A stretch of 24,409 bases of DNA from positions 1-24,409 of the forward strand of contig JBFXGJ010000031.1 in assembly GCA_050178135.1 (NCBI GenBank), in the 5' to 3' direction. This document shows, piece after piece, positions 1 to 8,102 of the stretch. The stretch comes from UBA288 sp050178135 (GTDB taxonomy: Archaea; Halobacteriota; Methanomicrobia; Methanomicrobiales; Methanospirillaceae). The position numbers and the translations under genes are program-made. Below the pieces are notes generated by a model. It was not told where the DNA came from. It saw nothing but the letters and a program-made list of their open reading frames with translations, and ran no database searches. The first letter of the stretch is position 1. Every line of letters begins with the position of its first letter.

Positions 1-2395
1 GGAGCGAGAGCGAGACGACCGTGACCGAGGAGAGGGCCATCGCGCCCGCCGCCCACTCGGGCCGGAAGATGATGCCGGTGAACGGGTAGATCAGGCCGGC
101 GCCGACCGGGATCAGGGCGGAGTTGTAGAAGAAGGCCCAGAAGATGTTCTGCCGGATCCTGCCCATCACCTTCCTCCCCAGTTCGAGCGCGGCGACCGCA
201 TCCAGGAGGTCCGAGCGAATCAGTACGACGTCCCCCGACTCGATCGCCACGTCGGTCCCGGACCCGATCGCGATCCCGAGGTCGGCGGTGGCGAGCGCGG
301 GGGCGTCGTTGATCCCGTCGCCGACGTAGGCGACCCGCTCCCCGCTCGCCTGGAGCCGCCGGACCTCCTCGGCCTTCTCCCCGGGCAGGACCTCGGCCAG
401 CACCCGGTCGATCCCGATGCGGGCGGCGATCGCGTCGGCCGTGCGCTGGTTGTCCCCCGTGATCATCGCAACTGAGAGCCCCATCTCCTTCAACGCCGCG
501 ATCGCGCGGGGTGTCGTCTCCTTGACCGGGTCAGCGATCGCGATCACCCCGGCGGCCCGGGAGTCCACCCCGACGAAGACCGCGGTCTTCCCTTCCTTCT
601 CCAGGCCCTGTGCCGCCTCCTCGGCCCCCGGTGGGGACGCGATCCTGTGCTCGGCGAGAAGGCTGCGGGAGCCGATCAGCACCTCGCGCCCGTCGACGCG
701 TCCGCTCACCCCCTGCCCCGCCATGGTGTCGAAACCCTCCGCAACCCCTACGGGCACCCCCTCCGCGCCGGCCGCATCCACGACAGCCAGGGCGAGCGGG
801 TGCTGGGAGTTCGCCTCGACGGCGGCGGCGTATGAGAGGACGGCCGAACGGTCGAGCGACAGGGGGACCACATCGGTCACCGCGGGGGCGCCGCGGGTTA
901 GGGTCCCGGTCTTGTCGAACGCGACGAGCGTCACCCGTTCCGCGTTCTCGAGCGCCTCCCCGCTCCGGACGAGCACGCCCAGCTCGGCCCCGCGCCCGAC
1001 CCCGACCGTGACCGCCGTGGGCGTCGCGAGCCCGAGGGCACAGGGGCAGGCGACGACGAGCACGGAGATGAGGGCGGTGAGGGCGAAGAGCAGGGTCGCC
1101 CCGAACAGGAAATACCAGGCGACGAACGCCGCGATCGCGATCGCCAGCACGACCGGGATGAACCAGGCGACCGCCCGGTCCGCGTACCGCTGGACCGGCG
1201 GACGCGAGCCCTGCGCCTGTTCGACGAGGGCGATGATCTGGGCGAGCACGGTCTCGCGCCCGACCCGCTCGGCCTGGAACCGGAGCACCGAGTTCTGGTT
1301 GATCGTTCCCCCGATCACGCCGTCGCCGGCCCGCTTGGCGACGGGGACCGGCTCTCCTGTTATCATCGACTCGTCGACGAAGCTCTCGCCTTCCCTGACG
1401 ATGCCGTCCACCGGGACTCGTTCGCCGGGGCGGACCATGACCAGGTCCCCGGGGACAACATCCTCGACCCGCATCTCGACCTCGCCCGCCTCCCGGAGCA
1501 CGGTCGCGGTCGGGGGAGCGAGGTTCATCAGCGCCCGGATCGCCTGTCCCGTCCGGCCCTTCGCCCGCGCCTCGAGGTACCGACCGAGGGTCAGGAATGC
1601 GGCCAGCATCACGGCCGTCTCGTAGAACATGTAGTCGTGGGTGAGGACGATCCCGAGGGTGCCCATCAGCGAGGCGACGTAGGCGACCCCGATCCCCATC
1701 GCGTACATGACGTCCATCGAGAGGGTACGGTTCCTGAGGCTGATCCCGGCGGCGCGAAAGATCGGTGCGGCGACATAGAGAAAGGCCGGGGTAGCGACCG
1801 CGAGGTGGACCCAGGAGAGGAGGTGCATCGGGATCCCGGTCGGGAGCCACATCGAGAGCATGAGAGGGATGGAGACCCCGAACCCGACGAGTATGCGCCG
1901 GCGCTTGTCGGCAAGGTCCGCCTCGATGACCGCCCGCTCCGCCTCCTCCGAGAGCTCGCCCTCGAGCCCGAGGTACTGGTACCCCGCCGCCTCGATCGCA
2001 TCCGCGAGGTCGCGGACCTGGGCGAGCGACGGGTTGTACCTCACCTGGGCACGTTCGGTCGCAAGGTTGACCCGGGCATCCAGGACACCGGGAACCGATC
2101 TGAGCGCCTCCTCGATCGCCTGGACGCACATCGCGCAGACCATGCCGCCGACCCGGAGGGTCGCGGTGGCGTTGACGACCTCGTAGCCGGCATCGGTGAC
2201 GGCGCGTTCGAGCGCGGCAAGGTCGGTCTCTGCGGGGTCGAACTCGACCTCCGCCGTGTTCGCGGCGAGGTTGACGCGGGCCGAGCGGACCGCGGGGTTG
2301 CTCTTGAGCGCCTCCTCGACCGCGAGCGAGCACGACGCACAGTGCATCCCTGAGACCCGGAGCGCTGCTCGGCGGCCCCCTTCTCCCGGTTCCAT
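1..2395 (-). CDS. copA: Copper-translocating P1B-type ATPase (CopA-like), 3' end cut by window edge
   Basis: Membrane ATPase predicted to export Cu(I) from the cytosol. My translation of the minus strand from the ATG at 2395 is open for 798 codons to the window edge. Two N-terminal heavy-metal-associated domains carry GMHCASC (C19, C22) and GMVCAMC (C87, C90). Then come membrane segments from about residue 168, the TGE actuator loop (346-348), the membrane metal site CPC (450-452), the phosphorylation motif DKTGT (D494), the SQHP motif of the nucleotide domain (H532-P533) and GDGIND (692-697). The last visible residues, ending in a VTVVSLSL run, match the usual C-terminal helix, so probably only about 10-20 residues are missing. 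CPC with two CxxC HMA domains fits the Cu(I) subgroup; Ag(I) transport is also possible. It lies 33 bp downstream of the mannose-1-phosphate guanylyltransferase gene on the same strand, with a GAGG ribosome binding site before the ATG. Confidence 0.95.
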   Translation of the reverse strand, partial: MEPGEGGRRAALRVSGMHCASCSLAVEEALKSNPAVRSARVNLAANTAEVEFDPAETDLAALERAVTDAGYEVVNATATLRVGGMVCAMCVQAIEEALRSVPGVLDARVNLATERAQVRYNPSLAQVRDLADAIEAAGYQYLGLEGELSEEAERAVIEADLADKRRRILVGFGVSIPLMLSMWLPTGIPMHLLSWVHLAVATPAFLYVAAPIFRAAGISLRNRTLSMDVMYAMGIGVAYVASLMGTLGIVLTHDYMFYETAVMLAAFLTLGRYLEARAKGRTGQAIRALMNLAPPTATVLREAGEVEMRVEDVVPGDLVMVRPGERVPVDGIVREGESFVDESMITGEPVPVAKRAGDGVIGGTINQNSVLRFQAERVGRETVLAQIIALVEQAQGSRPPVQRYADRAVAWFIPVVLAIAIAAFVAWYFLFGATLLFALTALISVLVVACPCALGLATPTAVTVGVGRGAELGVLVRSGEALENAERVTLVAFDKTGTLTRGAPAVTDVVPLSLDRSAVLSYAAAVEANSQHPLALAVVDAAGAEGVPVGVAEGFDTMAGQGVSGRVDGREVLIGSRSLLAEHRIASPPGAEEAAQGLEKEGKTAVFVGVDSRAAGVIAIADPVKETTPRAIAALKEMGLSVAMITGDNQRTADAIAARIGIDRVLAEVLPGEKAEEVRRLQASGERVAYVGDGINDAPALATADLGIAIGSGTDVAIESGDVVLIRSDLLDAVAALELGRKVMGRIRQNIFWAFFYNSALIPVGAGLIYPFTGIIFRPEWAAGAMALSSVTVVSLSL

Positions 2396-2428
2396 CACGG
2401 TGCCCTCGACGCCTCGACGGAAATAACC

Positions 2429-3778
2429 CTATGCCCTGCCGAACTCGTCGGCGAACCGGACGATGTCGTCCTCCTCGAGGTACTCGCCGATCTGGACCTC
2501 GATCACCTCGAGCGGGATCCGTCCGGGGTTCCCGAGGCGGTGGCGCTGGCCGGTCTTGACGAAGGTGGACTCTCCTTTCGCGAGCAGCCGGACCTCGCCG
2601 TCGAGCTCGACCTCGGCCGTGCCCGATACCACGATCCAGTGCTCAGAGCGGTGGTGGTGGAGCTGAAGGGAGAGGCGGCGCTCGGGACGGACCGTCACCC
2701 GCTTGATCTTGTAGGCCCCGTTCGCCTCCAGGACCTTGTACGAGCCCCAGGGCCGGTGCTCCTCCCGGTGGTGCACGACCACCGGGTCGCCGGCTGCCCT
2801 GAGCGCGGCGACGATCTCCCGGACCCGGCCCGTCTCGGGCTTCGCCGCCACCAGGAGGGCGTCGTCCGTGTCCACGACGACCAGGTCGTCGACCCCGATC
2901 AGCCCGACCCGTTTCCCGCCGGTCCGGACGTAGTTGTTGCGGGCATCAAGAAAGAGGGCTTCGCCGGCGTTCCCGTCCTCGTCCACGCGTTTCTCGGCCC
3001 CGGCGAGGGCGGCGAAGTCCCCGAGGTCCGACCACTCGGCGTGGAGCGGCACGACCGCCACCCGGCTCGAGTGCTCCAGGAGGCCGTAGTCGATCGAGAC
3101 CGATGGGATCGAACCGTAGTCCGGCGGCAGGGTTTGCATGCCGGACGCCACCTCCGGCTGGTGACGGGCGAGCTCCTCGAAGAAGACCCGGGTATTGAGG
3201 AGAAACATCCCCGAGTTCCAGAGGTAGCCGTCCCGAAGGTAGCCCTCGGCCGTCTGCCGGTCCGGCTTCTCGACAAAGGCATCGACCTCGAACCCGCCCT
3301 CGAGTGGCGAGCCCGGTCGGATGTAGCCGTACCCGGTGTGGGGCGAGACAGGGGCGATCCCGAAGGTGACCAGCCGGTCCCGTGCGAGCGGCTCCGCGGC
3401 GCGGATCGCCTCGAGCGCCGAGTCCTCGAGGAGGTGGTCGCTCGGGAAGATGGCTGCGGTTGCCTCGCCGTTCGCTTCGCGGAGAGCGGCCATAGCCCAG
3501 GCGATGGCAGGCAGGGTGTTGCGCCCCTCGGTCTCGGCGAGGAGGTGGGTGTCGTCGCACCGCCCTCCGAGGGCCTCGACCTGGTCGCGGATCAGGTAGC
3601 GGTGCGCCTCGTTCGTCACCACCCAGACGCCGTCGCCACCGGCGAGGGCCCGGGCCCGGAGCCAGGTGCGCTGGAAGAGCGACCGGTCCCCGACCGGGAG
3701 GAACTGTTTTGGGTACTGCTCACGCGAGAGCGGCCAGAGCCTGGTCCCCGAGCCGCCGGCCAGGATGATGCACTGCAT
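2429..3778 (-). CDS. manC: Mannose-1-phosphate guanylyltransferase / mannose-6-phosphate isomerase (type II, bifunctional)
   Basis: Cytosolic enzyme of GDP-mannose synthesis. The N-terminal nucleotidyltransferase makes GDP-mannose from GTP and mannose-1-phosphate; the C-terminal cupin is the type II mannose-6-phosphate isomerase domain. Visible motifs are the nucleotide loop GGSGTRLWP (8-16), PKQF (23-26), FPSDH, and FVEKPD in the sugar-binding region. The last roughly 110 residues form the cupin, with RPWGSY, QLHHHRSEHW and a GQRHRLGNP stretch. The length, 449 residues, is normal for AlgA/ManC-type bifunctional enzymes. The start is unambiguous because the nucleotide-binding strand begins at residue 2. 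It is 25 bp downstream of the UPF0104-like membrane protein gene and 33 bp upstream of the copper ATPase gene. GDP-mannose would feed surface glycan or protein glycosylation; whether the isomerase half is active cannot be judged from sequence alone. Confidence 0.95.
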   Translation of the reverse strand: MQCIILAGGSGTRLWPLSREQYPKQFLPVGDRSLFQRTWLRARALAGGDGVWVVTNEAHRYLIRDQVEALGGRCDDTHLLAETEGRNTLPAIAWAMAALREANGEATAAIFPSDHLLEDSALEAIRAAEPLARDRLVTFGIAPVSPHTGYGYIRPGSPLEGGFEVDAFVEKPDRQTAEGYLRDGYLWNSGMFLLNTRVFFEELARHQPEVASGMQTLPPDYGSIPSVSIDYGLLEHSSRVAVVPLHAEWSDLGDFAALAGAEKRVDEDGNAGEALFLDARNNYVRTGGKRVGLIGVDDLVVVDTDDALLVAAKPETGRVREIVAALRAAGDPVVVHHREEHRPWGSYKVLEANGAYKIKRVTVRPERRLSLQLHHHRSEHWIVVSGTAEVELDGEVRLLAKGESTFVKTGQRHRLGNPGRIPLEVIEVQIGEYLEEDDIVRFADEFGRA

Positions 3779-3803
3779 GCATCCCCGTTGGCCCCGGGGG
3801 AGG

Positions 3804-4841
3804 TTAAGGTTCGCGCCTCTGCCGACGCCGTCCCGCCTCCCGCCGGACGATTGCGATCCCGGCCCCGAGGCCCAGCAGGATGTTGAGGTGGTAGACGATC
3901 AGGCGCCAGATGACGATCATCACCCCGAGGGCCGATGACGGGACGAAGAGTCCGTAGAGCGAGGCAGCCGACGCCTCGGCGATCCCCGCCCCGCCCGGGG
4001 TGAACGGGATGAGGGCGATCACGTTGACGAGCATCTGGCAGAGGAGCGACTGGACCCAGTGCGGTGGCAGCCCGAGCGCGAGCAGGACGAACGAGGCGAC
4101 CAGGAAGTCCAGGACCCAGTAGCCGGCAGAACAGGCAAGGGCGAGCGCGAGGTGGGGTCGTCCCCGGCCCGCAAACCGCCGGACCGCGGCGTGGAAGTGA
4201 TCCACTTCCCGGTCGATCCGGCTCTCGAACCCCCTGATGCGGCAGGCGACGATCCCAGGAAGGACCCGGCAGATCCCGCCGCCGACGACGTTCAGCAGGC
4301 GCTTGAGTCCCTGCGGCGACCGGATGGCGAAAAGAAAGAGGCTGAAGAGCACGAGGACGACGAGGGCGATCGCGGGTACGAGCGGACCGCCCTCCACCCC
4401 GAGGGCCGTGAGCTGCCGCCCGAGGAGGACGACTGCGAGCGCGACGGCGCACAGGAGGAGAAAGAGGTCGAGGAGACGCTCGGTGACGACCACGGCGGTC
4501 GCGTCCCCGGCGCGGAGGCCCGCCCGGTAGAGCTCGTGGGCCCGGAGCGGTTCGCCGCCGGCCGATGCAGGCGTGATGGCCGCCGCCAGCACGTTCGCGA
4601 GCACAATCGCCCCGCACGTCCGGAGCGGGACCCGGTAACCGAGCCCCCTCGAGAGGAGCCGGAGGCGCCCGGTCCAGCAGAGCAGGGCGGCACAATGCGA
4701 GAGGAGGGCGACCCCGATCCAGCGCCAGTCGAGCCGGTCGAGCGCGGCGAAGGTCGACTCGTCCACCGTCAGGGCGAGCACGGCGCAGAGGACGAGGGCC
4801 GAGAGCGAGACTGCGACGAGAAGCCAGCCGCGCTGCAGCAT
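3804..4841 (-). CDS. LPG_synthase_TM / UPF0104 family integral membrane protein (flippase-like)
   Basis: Polytopic membrane protein of 345 residues with about eight hydrophobic segments, the first at residues 5-25. The family marker is the TPASAGGEPLRAHELYRAG stretch after the third segment, followed by a conserved ERLLDL; the GGAGIAEAS motif sits in the C-terminal half. These belong to the LPG_synthase_TM (PF03706, UPF0104) superfamily. This branch lacks the C-terminal synthetase domain of bacterial MprF. Archaeal relatives include AglD-type proteins, and members are often suspected of moving or modifying lipid-linked sugars, but the substrate here is unknown. A single base separates its start from the stop of the DUF357 gene, so translation is probably coupled; a GGTG sequence just before the ATG can serve as ribosome binding site. 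Being next to the GDP-mannose enzyme suggests a role in glycolipid or glycoprotein assembly, which is an inference. Confidence 0.85.
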   Translation of the reverse strand: MLQRGWLLVAVSLSALVLCAVLALTVDESTFAALDRLDWRWIGVALLSHCAALLCWTGRLRLLSRGLGYRVPLRTCGAIVLANVLAAAITPASAGGEPLRAHELYRAGLRAGDATAVVVTERLLDLFLLLCAVALAVVLLGRQLTALGVEGGPLVPAIALVVLVLFSLFLFAIRSPQGLKRLLNVVGGGICRVLPGIVACRIRGFESRIDREVDHFHAAVRRFAGRGRPHLALALACSAGYWVLDFLVASFVLLALGLPPHWVQSLLCQMLVNVIALIPFTPGGAGIAEASAASLYGLFVPSSALGVMIVIWRLIVYHLNILLGLGAGIAIVRREAGRRRQRREP

Positions 4842-4842
4842 C

Positions 4843-5406
4843 CTACACCGCGAAGAGGGACCGGTTTCGGACGATTGCGACCAGGCCGGTCCGGACCCCG
4901 GCGTCGAGCCACCCGTAGCCGTACGAGAGGAGGGCGAGCGCCGTCTCCCGGTCCCGCCCGATCCAGGCCCGCCCGAGGCCCGAGCAGCAGCCGGCGACCC
5001 GGAGGACCGCTTCCGCGGCCGCTCGTGCCGGGCTCGCCGGGTCGGGGGCGGGGCGTGCGGCGGCCACCGCTCCCTCGAGCATCACGGCGTACCGCCCGGT
5101 CTTCTCCTCGAGGTGGTCGGCCCGCTCGGGCGGCACCATGCCCACCGGCGCCGGGCACCGTCCCCGCTCCCCGGTCGCGAAGCCGAACGCGACCGTGGCG
5201 TCGAGCCAGCCAGCGGCGTATGCGACCGAGGCGAGCGCGTTCACCGGGTCGCCCCGGGCGGCAAAGGTCGCGGCGTCGGCCCGGTACGCCCGGACCATCT
5301 CCAGGCAGTCGTCGACCACGGGGCAGAGGAGCGCGCCTCCAGGGAGCGACGGGGTGGTGCCCGCCAGCCGGCGGTCGAGCGCCTCGAGCGCGGCCTCGAA
5401 GGTCAT
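4843..5406 (-). CDS. DUF357-domain protein with two DUF357-like motifs
   Basis: Soluble protein of 187 residues with no signal peptide or membrane segment. It contains a DUF357 signature (archaeal family of unknown function) at about residues 40-78, where ARGDPVNALASVAYAAGWLD is followed by a short helix. A second related segment lies near the C-terminus (ALLSYGYGWLDAGVRTG), so the protein looks like two copies of one helical hairpin separated by a variable linker rich in Pro, Ala and Arg. Its start overlaps the stop of the diphthine synthase gene by four bases (ATGA), and its stop is one base from the next gene. No catalytic residues are recognisable and I do not assign a function. The assignment rests on the NALAS...YA.GWLD pattern. 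Confidence 0.75.
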   Translation of the reverse strand: MTFEAALEALDRRLAGTTPSLPGGALLCPVVDDCLEMVRAYRADAATFAARGDPVNALASVAYAAGWLDATVAFGFATGERGRCPAPVGMVPPERADHLEEKTGRYAVMLEGAVAAARPAPDPASPARAAAEAVLRVAGCCSGLGRAWIGRDRETALALLSYGYGWLDAGVRTGLVAIVRNRSLFAV

Positions 5407-6152
5407 GGCCGGGCGAAGGCGTCCAGGTACTCCTCTTCCATCGGGTGGAGCGGCCCGGGGACGACCAGGATGTGGAGCGGGCCGCCGAAGTCGACGGCAC
5501 GGACCTCGTCGGACGTGCCGACCGCCACGACGGGCGCGGGCGACCCCGCGCGCGCGACGCCGATGTAGCGGTCGATCGAGAAGTCGAGGGAGGCGGAGAG
5601 CTCCTCGAGCAGGTCGATCGCCTCGGAGATGCGCATGTACCGGTCCTTCTGGATGTCGAGGTAGACGAGCGTGTGGAGGCCTGCCTCCAGGTTCTGCCGG
5701 ACTACCTCCGCCGGGGTGGACGGGCGCCAGGAGCCGTGCGGGAACGGGAGCGAGCAGGAGCGGCCGAACCGGTAGTTCTGAAGGCCGGCGAGGCCCGCCA
5801 CCGCCGTGGCGATCGAGGCGCCGTGGACGATCCCGGTCGGGATGCCGAGCTCGCGTGCCCGGAGCCGAAGATCGATGTGCGTGGTCGAGACCATCGGGTC
5901 GCCCGGGACGCAGAAAGCGACCGTGCCGTCGCGGGCCGCCTCAAGGAGCGCATCGGGCCGGTTCTCCACGTCCTCGCGCCCGAGGATCGTCACCTCCCGG
6001 CCCCAGGTCTGTTCCATTGCGGCGTGGTCGGTCCCCACCAGGACCGAGGTGTAGCCCTCTAAAAAGACCCGGTCCGCCGCCATGATCAGGCGCCGGCCCC
6101 GGAGCGAGACGTCCTCGAGGTCCCACAGGCCGAGGCCGACGAACCAGAGCAT
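5403..6152 (-). CDS. dphB: Diphthine synthase (S-adenosylmethionine-dependent)
   Basis: Methyltransferase of diphthamide synthesis, which modifies a histidine of translation elongation factor 2. It is found in archaea and eukaryotes, not bacteria. The protein has 249 residues, normal for the archaeal enzyme. It begins with MLWFVGLGLWD, the glycine-rich first strand of the tetrapyrrole-methylase fold, followed by LRGRRLIMAADRVFLEGYTS. Other family signatures are CVPGDPMVSTTH, IVHGASI, GLQNYRFGRSCSLPF, and VYLDIQ before an ...RYMRISEA helix. A good ribosome binding site (GGAGGAG) lies 7-13 bases before the ATG. It is probably the first gene of the minus-strand unit down to the copper ATPase, and its stop overlaps the DUF357 start. 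Confidence 0.95.
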   Translation of the reverse strand: MLWFVGLGLWDLEDVSLRGRRLIMAADRVFLEGYTSVLVGTDHAAMEQTWGREVTILGREDVENRPDALLEAARDGTVAFCVPGDPMVSTTHIDLRLRARELGIPTGIVHGASIATAVAGLAGLQNYRFGRSCSLPFPHGSWRPSTPAEVVRQNLEAGLHTLVYLDIQKDRYMRISEAIDLLEELSASLDFSIDRYIGVARAGSPAPVVAVGTSDEVRAVDFGGPLHILVVPGPLHPMEEEYLDAFARP

Positions 6153-6245
6153 TCAGGTCTCCTCCGTGCGGGTCGGGCCGGTCCGGATCGTATTCATTCG
6201 CGGAATTTCTTGAGGCCGGAAGGAATAAGGGCTTTGGTGGCCGGC
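6153..6245 (-). promoter_or_regulatory. Intergenic region with likely promoter of the dphB-to-copA unit
   Basis: This 93-base gap follows the feoB stop and precedes dphB on the same strand. On the minus strand it holds an A/T-rich patch (AAGAAATTCCGCGAATGAATAC, about 6177-6200), in contrast to its GC-rich surroundings. ATGAATAC sits about 44 bases before the dphB ATG, a spacing that would fit an archaeal TATA element plus a short leader carrying the GGAGGAG site. A GCCGG...CCGGC pair with a long loop lies right after feoB, but no T-run follows it. The promoter reading is tentative. Confidence 0.35.
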
Positions 6246-8102
6246 TCACCCGGCCAGGACGTGGACCAGGGCGCCGATGACGAGGCCGAGCGCGACCGTG
6301 TAGAGCGTGATCAGGGCAGCTATCCGTGTGCCGATCTCGCGTCGGAGGATCGCGATCGTCGAGATGCAGGGCACGAAGAGGGTCGAGACGATCGCGAAGA
6401 TGTAGAGCTGGACATCAGTCATCACCGTGTCGAGGGACGCCGTCCCCGCGAGGACGACCAGGGTCTCAAAGGCCATCTCCTTTCGGAGGATGCCGAAGAG
6501 GAGCGCGGTCGAGGCGTAGTCCGGCAGCCCCAGGAGCCCCTCGGAGATCGGGGCGAAGGCGGCCTGGAAGGCGGCGATCACCCCGTAGTACCCGAGGAGG
6601 CCGAGTATCACGCTGCTCACGAGCAGGAGCGGCATCGCGATATACAGGAACTCCTTGATCCGGAGCCAGGACTTGACGAGCACCATCTTCGGTTTGGGCT
6701 GCCGGAGCGCCGGCATCTCCAGGACCATTCCGAGCTGGGGCCCGGGGGTGATCCGGCTCAGGACGAGGCCGGTCAGGATGATCAGGAGGAGCACGACGGC
6801 ATAGATCGAGAAGGCGGCCGCGAGCGAGACGAAGGAGGCGACGATTCCCGAGATGACGACCGTGCGGGCCGAGCATGGGACCATCGTGATCAGAAAGGAG
6901 GCGATGATCCGCTCCCGGCGTGTCGCGAGGAGGCGGATGCCCATGACCGCCGGTACGTTGCACCCGAACCCGAGCACGAGCGGGATAATCGCCTCGCCGT
7001 GGAGGCCCATCCGGTGCATCGCCCGGTCCGCCAGGAACGCGGCGCGCGACATGTAGCCCGAGTCCTCGAGGACTGCGAGGAGGATGTAGAACGTGAAGAT
7101 GTATGGGAACGCGATCCCGAACCCCGACTGGAGGGCGAGCCCGATCGCCTGGAGGACCTCTTTCGCCAGCGGGTGTATGTCGAGTGCCGCGATCGGCCCG
7201 AGCAGGACGAGGTTGAAGGCCTCGACGATGTACTCCTCCAGCACCCCGCCGACGAGGAAGACGACGAGCAGCATCGAAACGAGCACCCCGACCAGGATCG
7301 GGACGCCGGGCACCGTGCGGGTGAGGAGGCGGTCGAGAGCCGCCCCAACACCCGCCCCGGCCGAGTGGACGACGTCGTCGGCGATGGCGCCGGCGTGGTT
7401 GTGCCGGTTCGTGGTGATGATCTGCCCGGCTGACATCCGGTGCCGGCTCCCGATCTCCTCACCGATCTCCCCGGCAGACTCGAGGAGGTCTGCGTCGTCT
7501 CCGATTCCCTGGAGCGCCTGGAGCGCGGTCCGACGGTCCACCCCGAAGGTCCGCGCCAGGGAGCGGACCGCTGCCTCGACGTGGTGATCGTACGGCACCT
7601 CGACCGTCGCCGGTCTGGCCTCGAGGACAGCGGTCGGGAGGATGCGGTCAATCCCCTGCCCGAGCGCCGCAGCGGTTGCGAGCACGGGGATGCCGAGGAG
7701 CGCCGAGAGCCGTTCGGTGTCGACCGCGATCCCCCGCCGGGCCGCCTCGTCGACCAGGTTGACGACCGCGACCATCGGCCGCCCGTACTCGGCGACCTGG
7801 AGGAGGAGGTAGAGGTTCCGCTCCAGGCGGGTCGCGTCCAGCACCGCGACGATCGCGGTCACCGAGTCGTCCTCGATGATGCGCCGGACAAGGCCCTCGG
7901 TCTCGGCCCCGTCCTCGAGCGAGTAGATGCCGGGCAGGTCGAGGACCTCGATCTGCTCGCGCTGGAAGCAGGAGCGGCCCGAGAGAAGGTCGACCGAGGA
8001 GCCCGGGTAGTTCCCGATCTCGACCCCCACCCCGGTCAGGTGGTTGAAGATCAGGGACTTGCCGACCCCGGGGTTGCCGACCAGGACGACGGTCAGGGGC
8101 AT
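6246..8102 (-). CDS. feoB: Ferrous iron transport protein B (FeoB)
   Basis: Inner-membrane Fe(II) transporter with a cytosolic G-domain. From the ATG at 8102 the protein has 618 residues. G-domain: G1 GNPGVGKS (9-16), switch region IGNYPGSSVD (29-38), G3 DLPGIYSL (55-62), ERNLYLLLQ (94-102), and NLVD (115-118) at the NxxD position typical of FeoB. A helical insert follows, then the transmembrane Gate/FeoB_C regions, including a FGCNVPAVMG segment with the conserved Cys and an SGYMSRAAFL motif. An upstream in-frame start at 8129 was rejected because residues before MPLTVVLVGN are not part of the fold. The chosen ATG overlaps the upstream gene's stop by 10 bases (ATGCCCCTGA). The switch carries Ser-Ser where most FeoB proteins have Val-Thr. 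It pairs with the FeoA-containing regulator upstream. Confidence 0.95.
   Translation of the reverse strand: MPLTVVLVGNPGVGKSLIFNHLTGVGVEIGNYPGSSVDLLSGRSCFQREQIEVLDLPGIYSLEDGAETEGLVRRIIEDDSVTAIVAVLDATRLERNLYLLLQVAEYGRPMVAVVNLVDEAARRGIAVDTERLSALLGIPVLATAAALGQGIDRILPTAVLEARPATVEVPYDHHVEAAVRSLARTFGVDRRTALQALQGIGDDADLLESAGEIGEEIGSRHRMSAGQIITTNRHNHAGAIADDVVHSAGAGVGAALDRLLTRTVPGVPILVGVLVSMLLVVFLVGGVLEEYIVEAFNLVLLGPIAALDIHPLAKEVLQAIGLALQSGFGIAFPYIFTFYILLAVLEDSGYMSRAAFLADRAMHRMGLHGEAIIPLVLGFGCNVPAVMGIRLLATRRERIIASFLITMVPCSARTVVISGIVASFVSLAAAFSIYAVVLLLIILTGLVLSRITPGPQLGMVLEMPALRQPKPKMVLVKSWLRIKEFLYIAMPLLLVSSVILGLLGYYGVIAAFQAAFAPISEGLLGLPDYASTALLFGILRKEMAFETLVVLAGTASLDTVMTDVQLYIFAIVSTLFVPCISTIAILRREIGTRIAALITLYTVALGLVIGALVHVLAG

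Noticed and set aside
531..2333. 600-codon open frame on the minus strand.
   Set aside because: It is an out-of-frame shadow of the copper ATPase; its product is Arg/Gly/Pro-rich without any domain, while the neighbouring frame shows all P-type ATPase motifs.
4059..6062. 667-codon plus-strand open frame.
   Set aside because: Antisense to UPF0104, DUF357 and dphB; composition is charged and low-complexity, as expected from GC-rich third positions read backwards.
6213..6245. GCCGG...CCGGC inverted repeat after feoB as a terminator.
   Set aside because: The loop is about 21 bases and no T-run follows; archaeal termination usually needs T-rich sequence.
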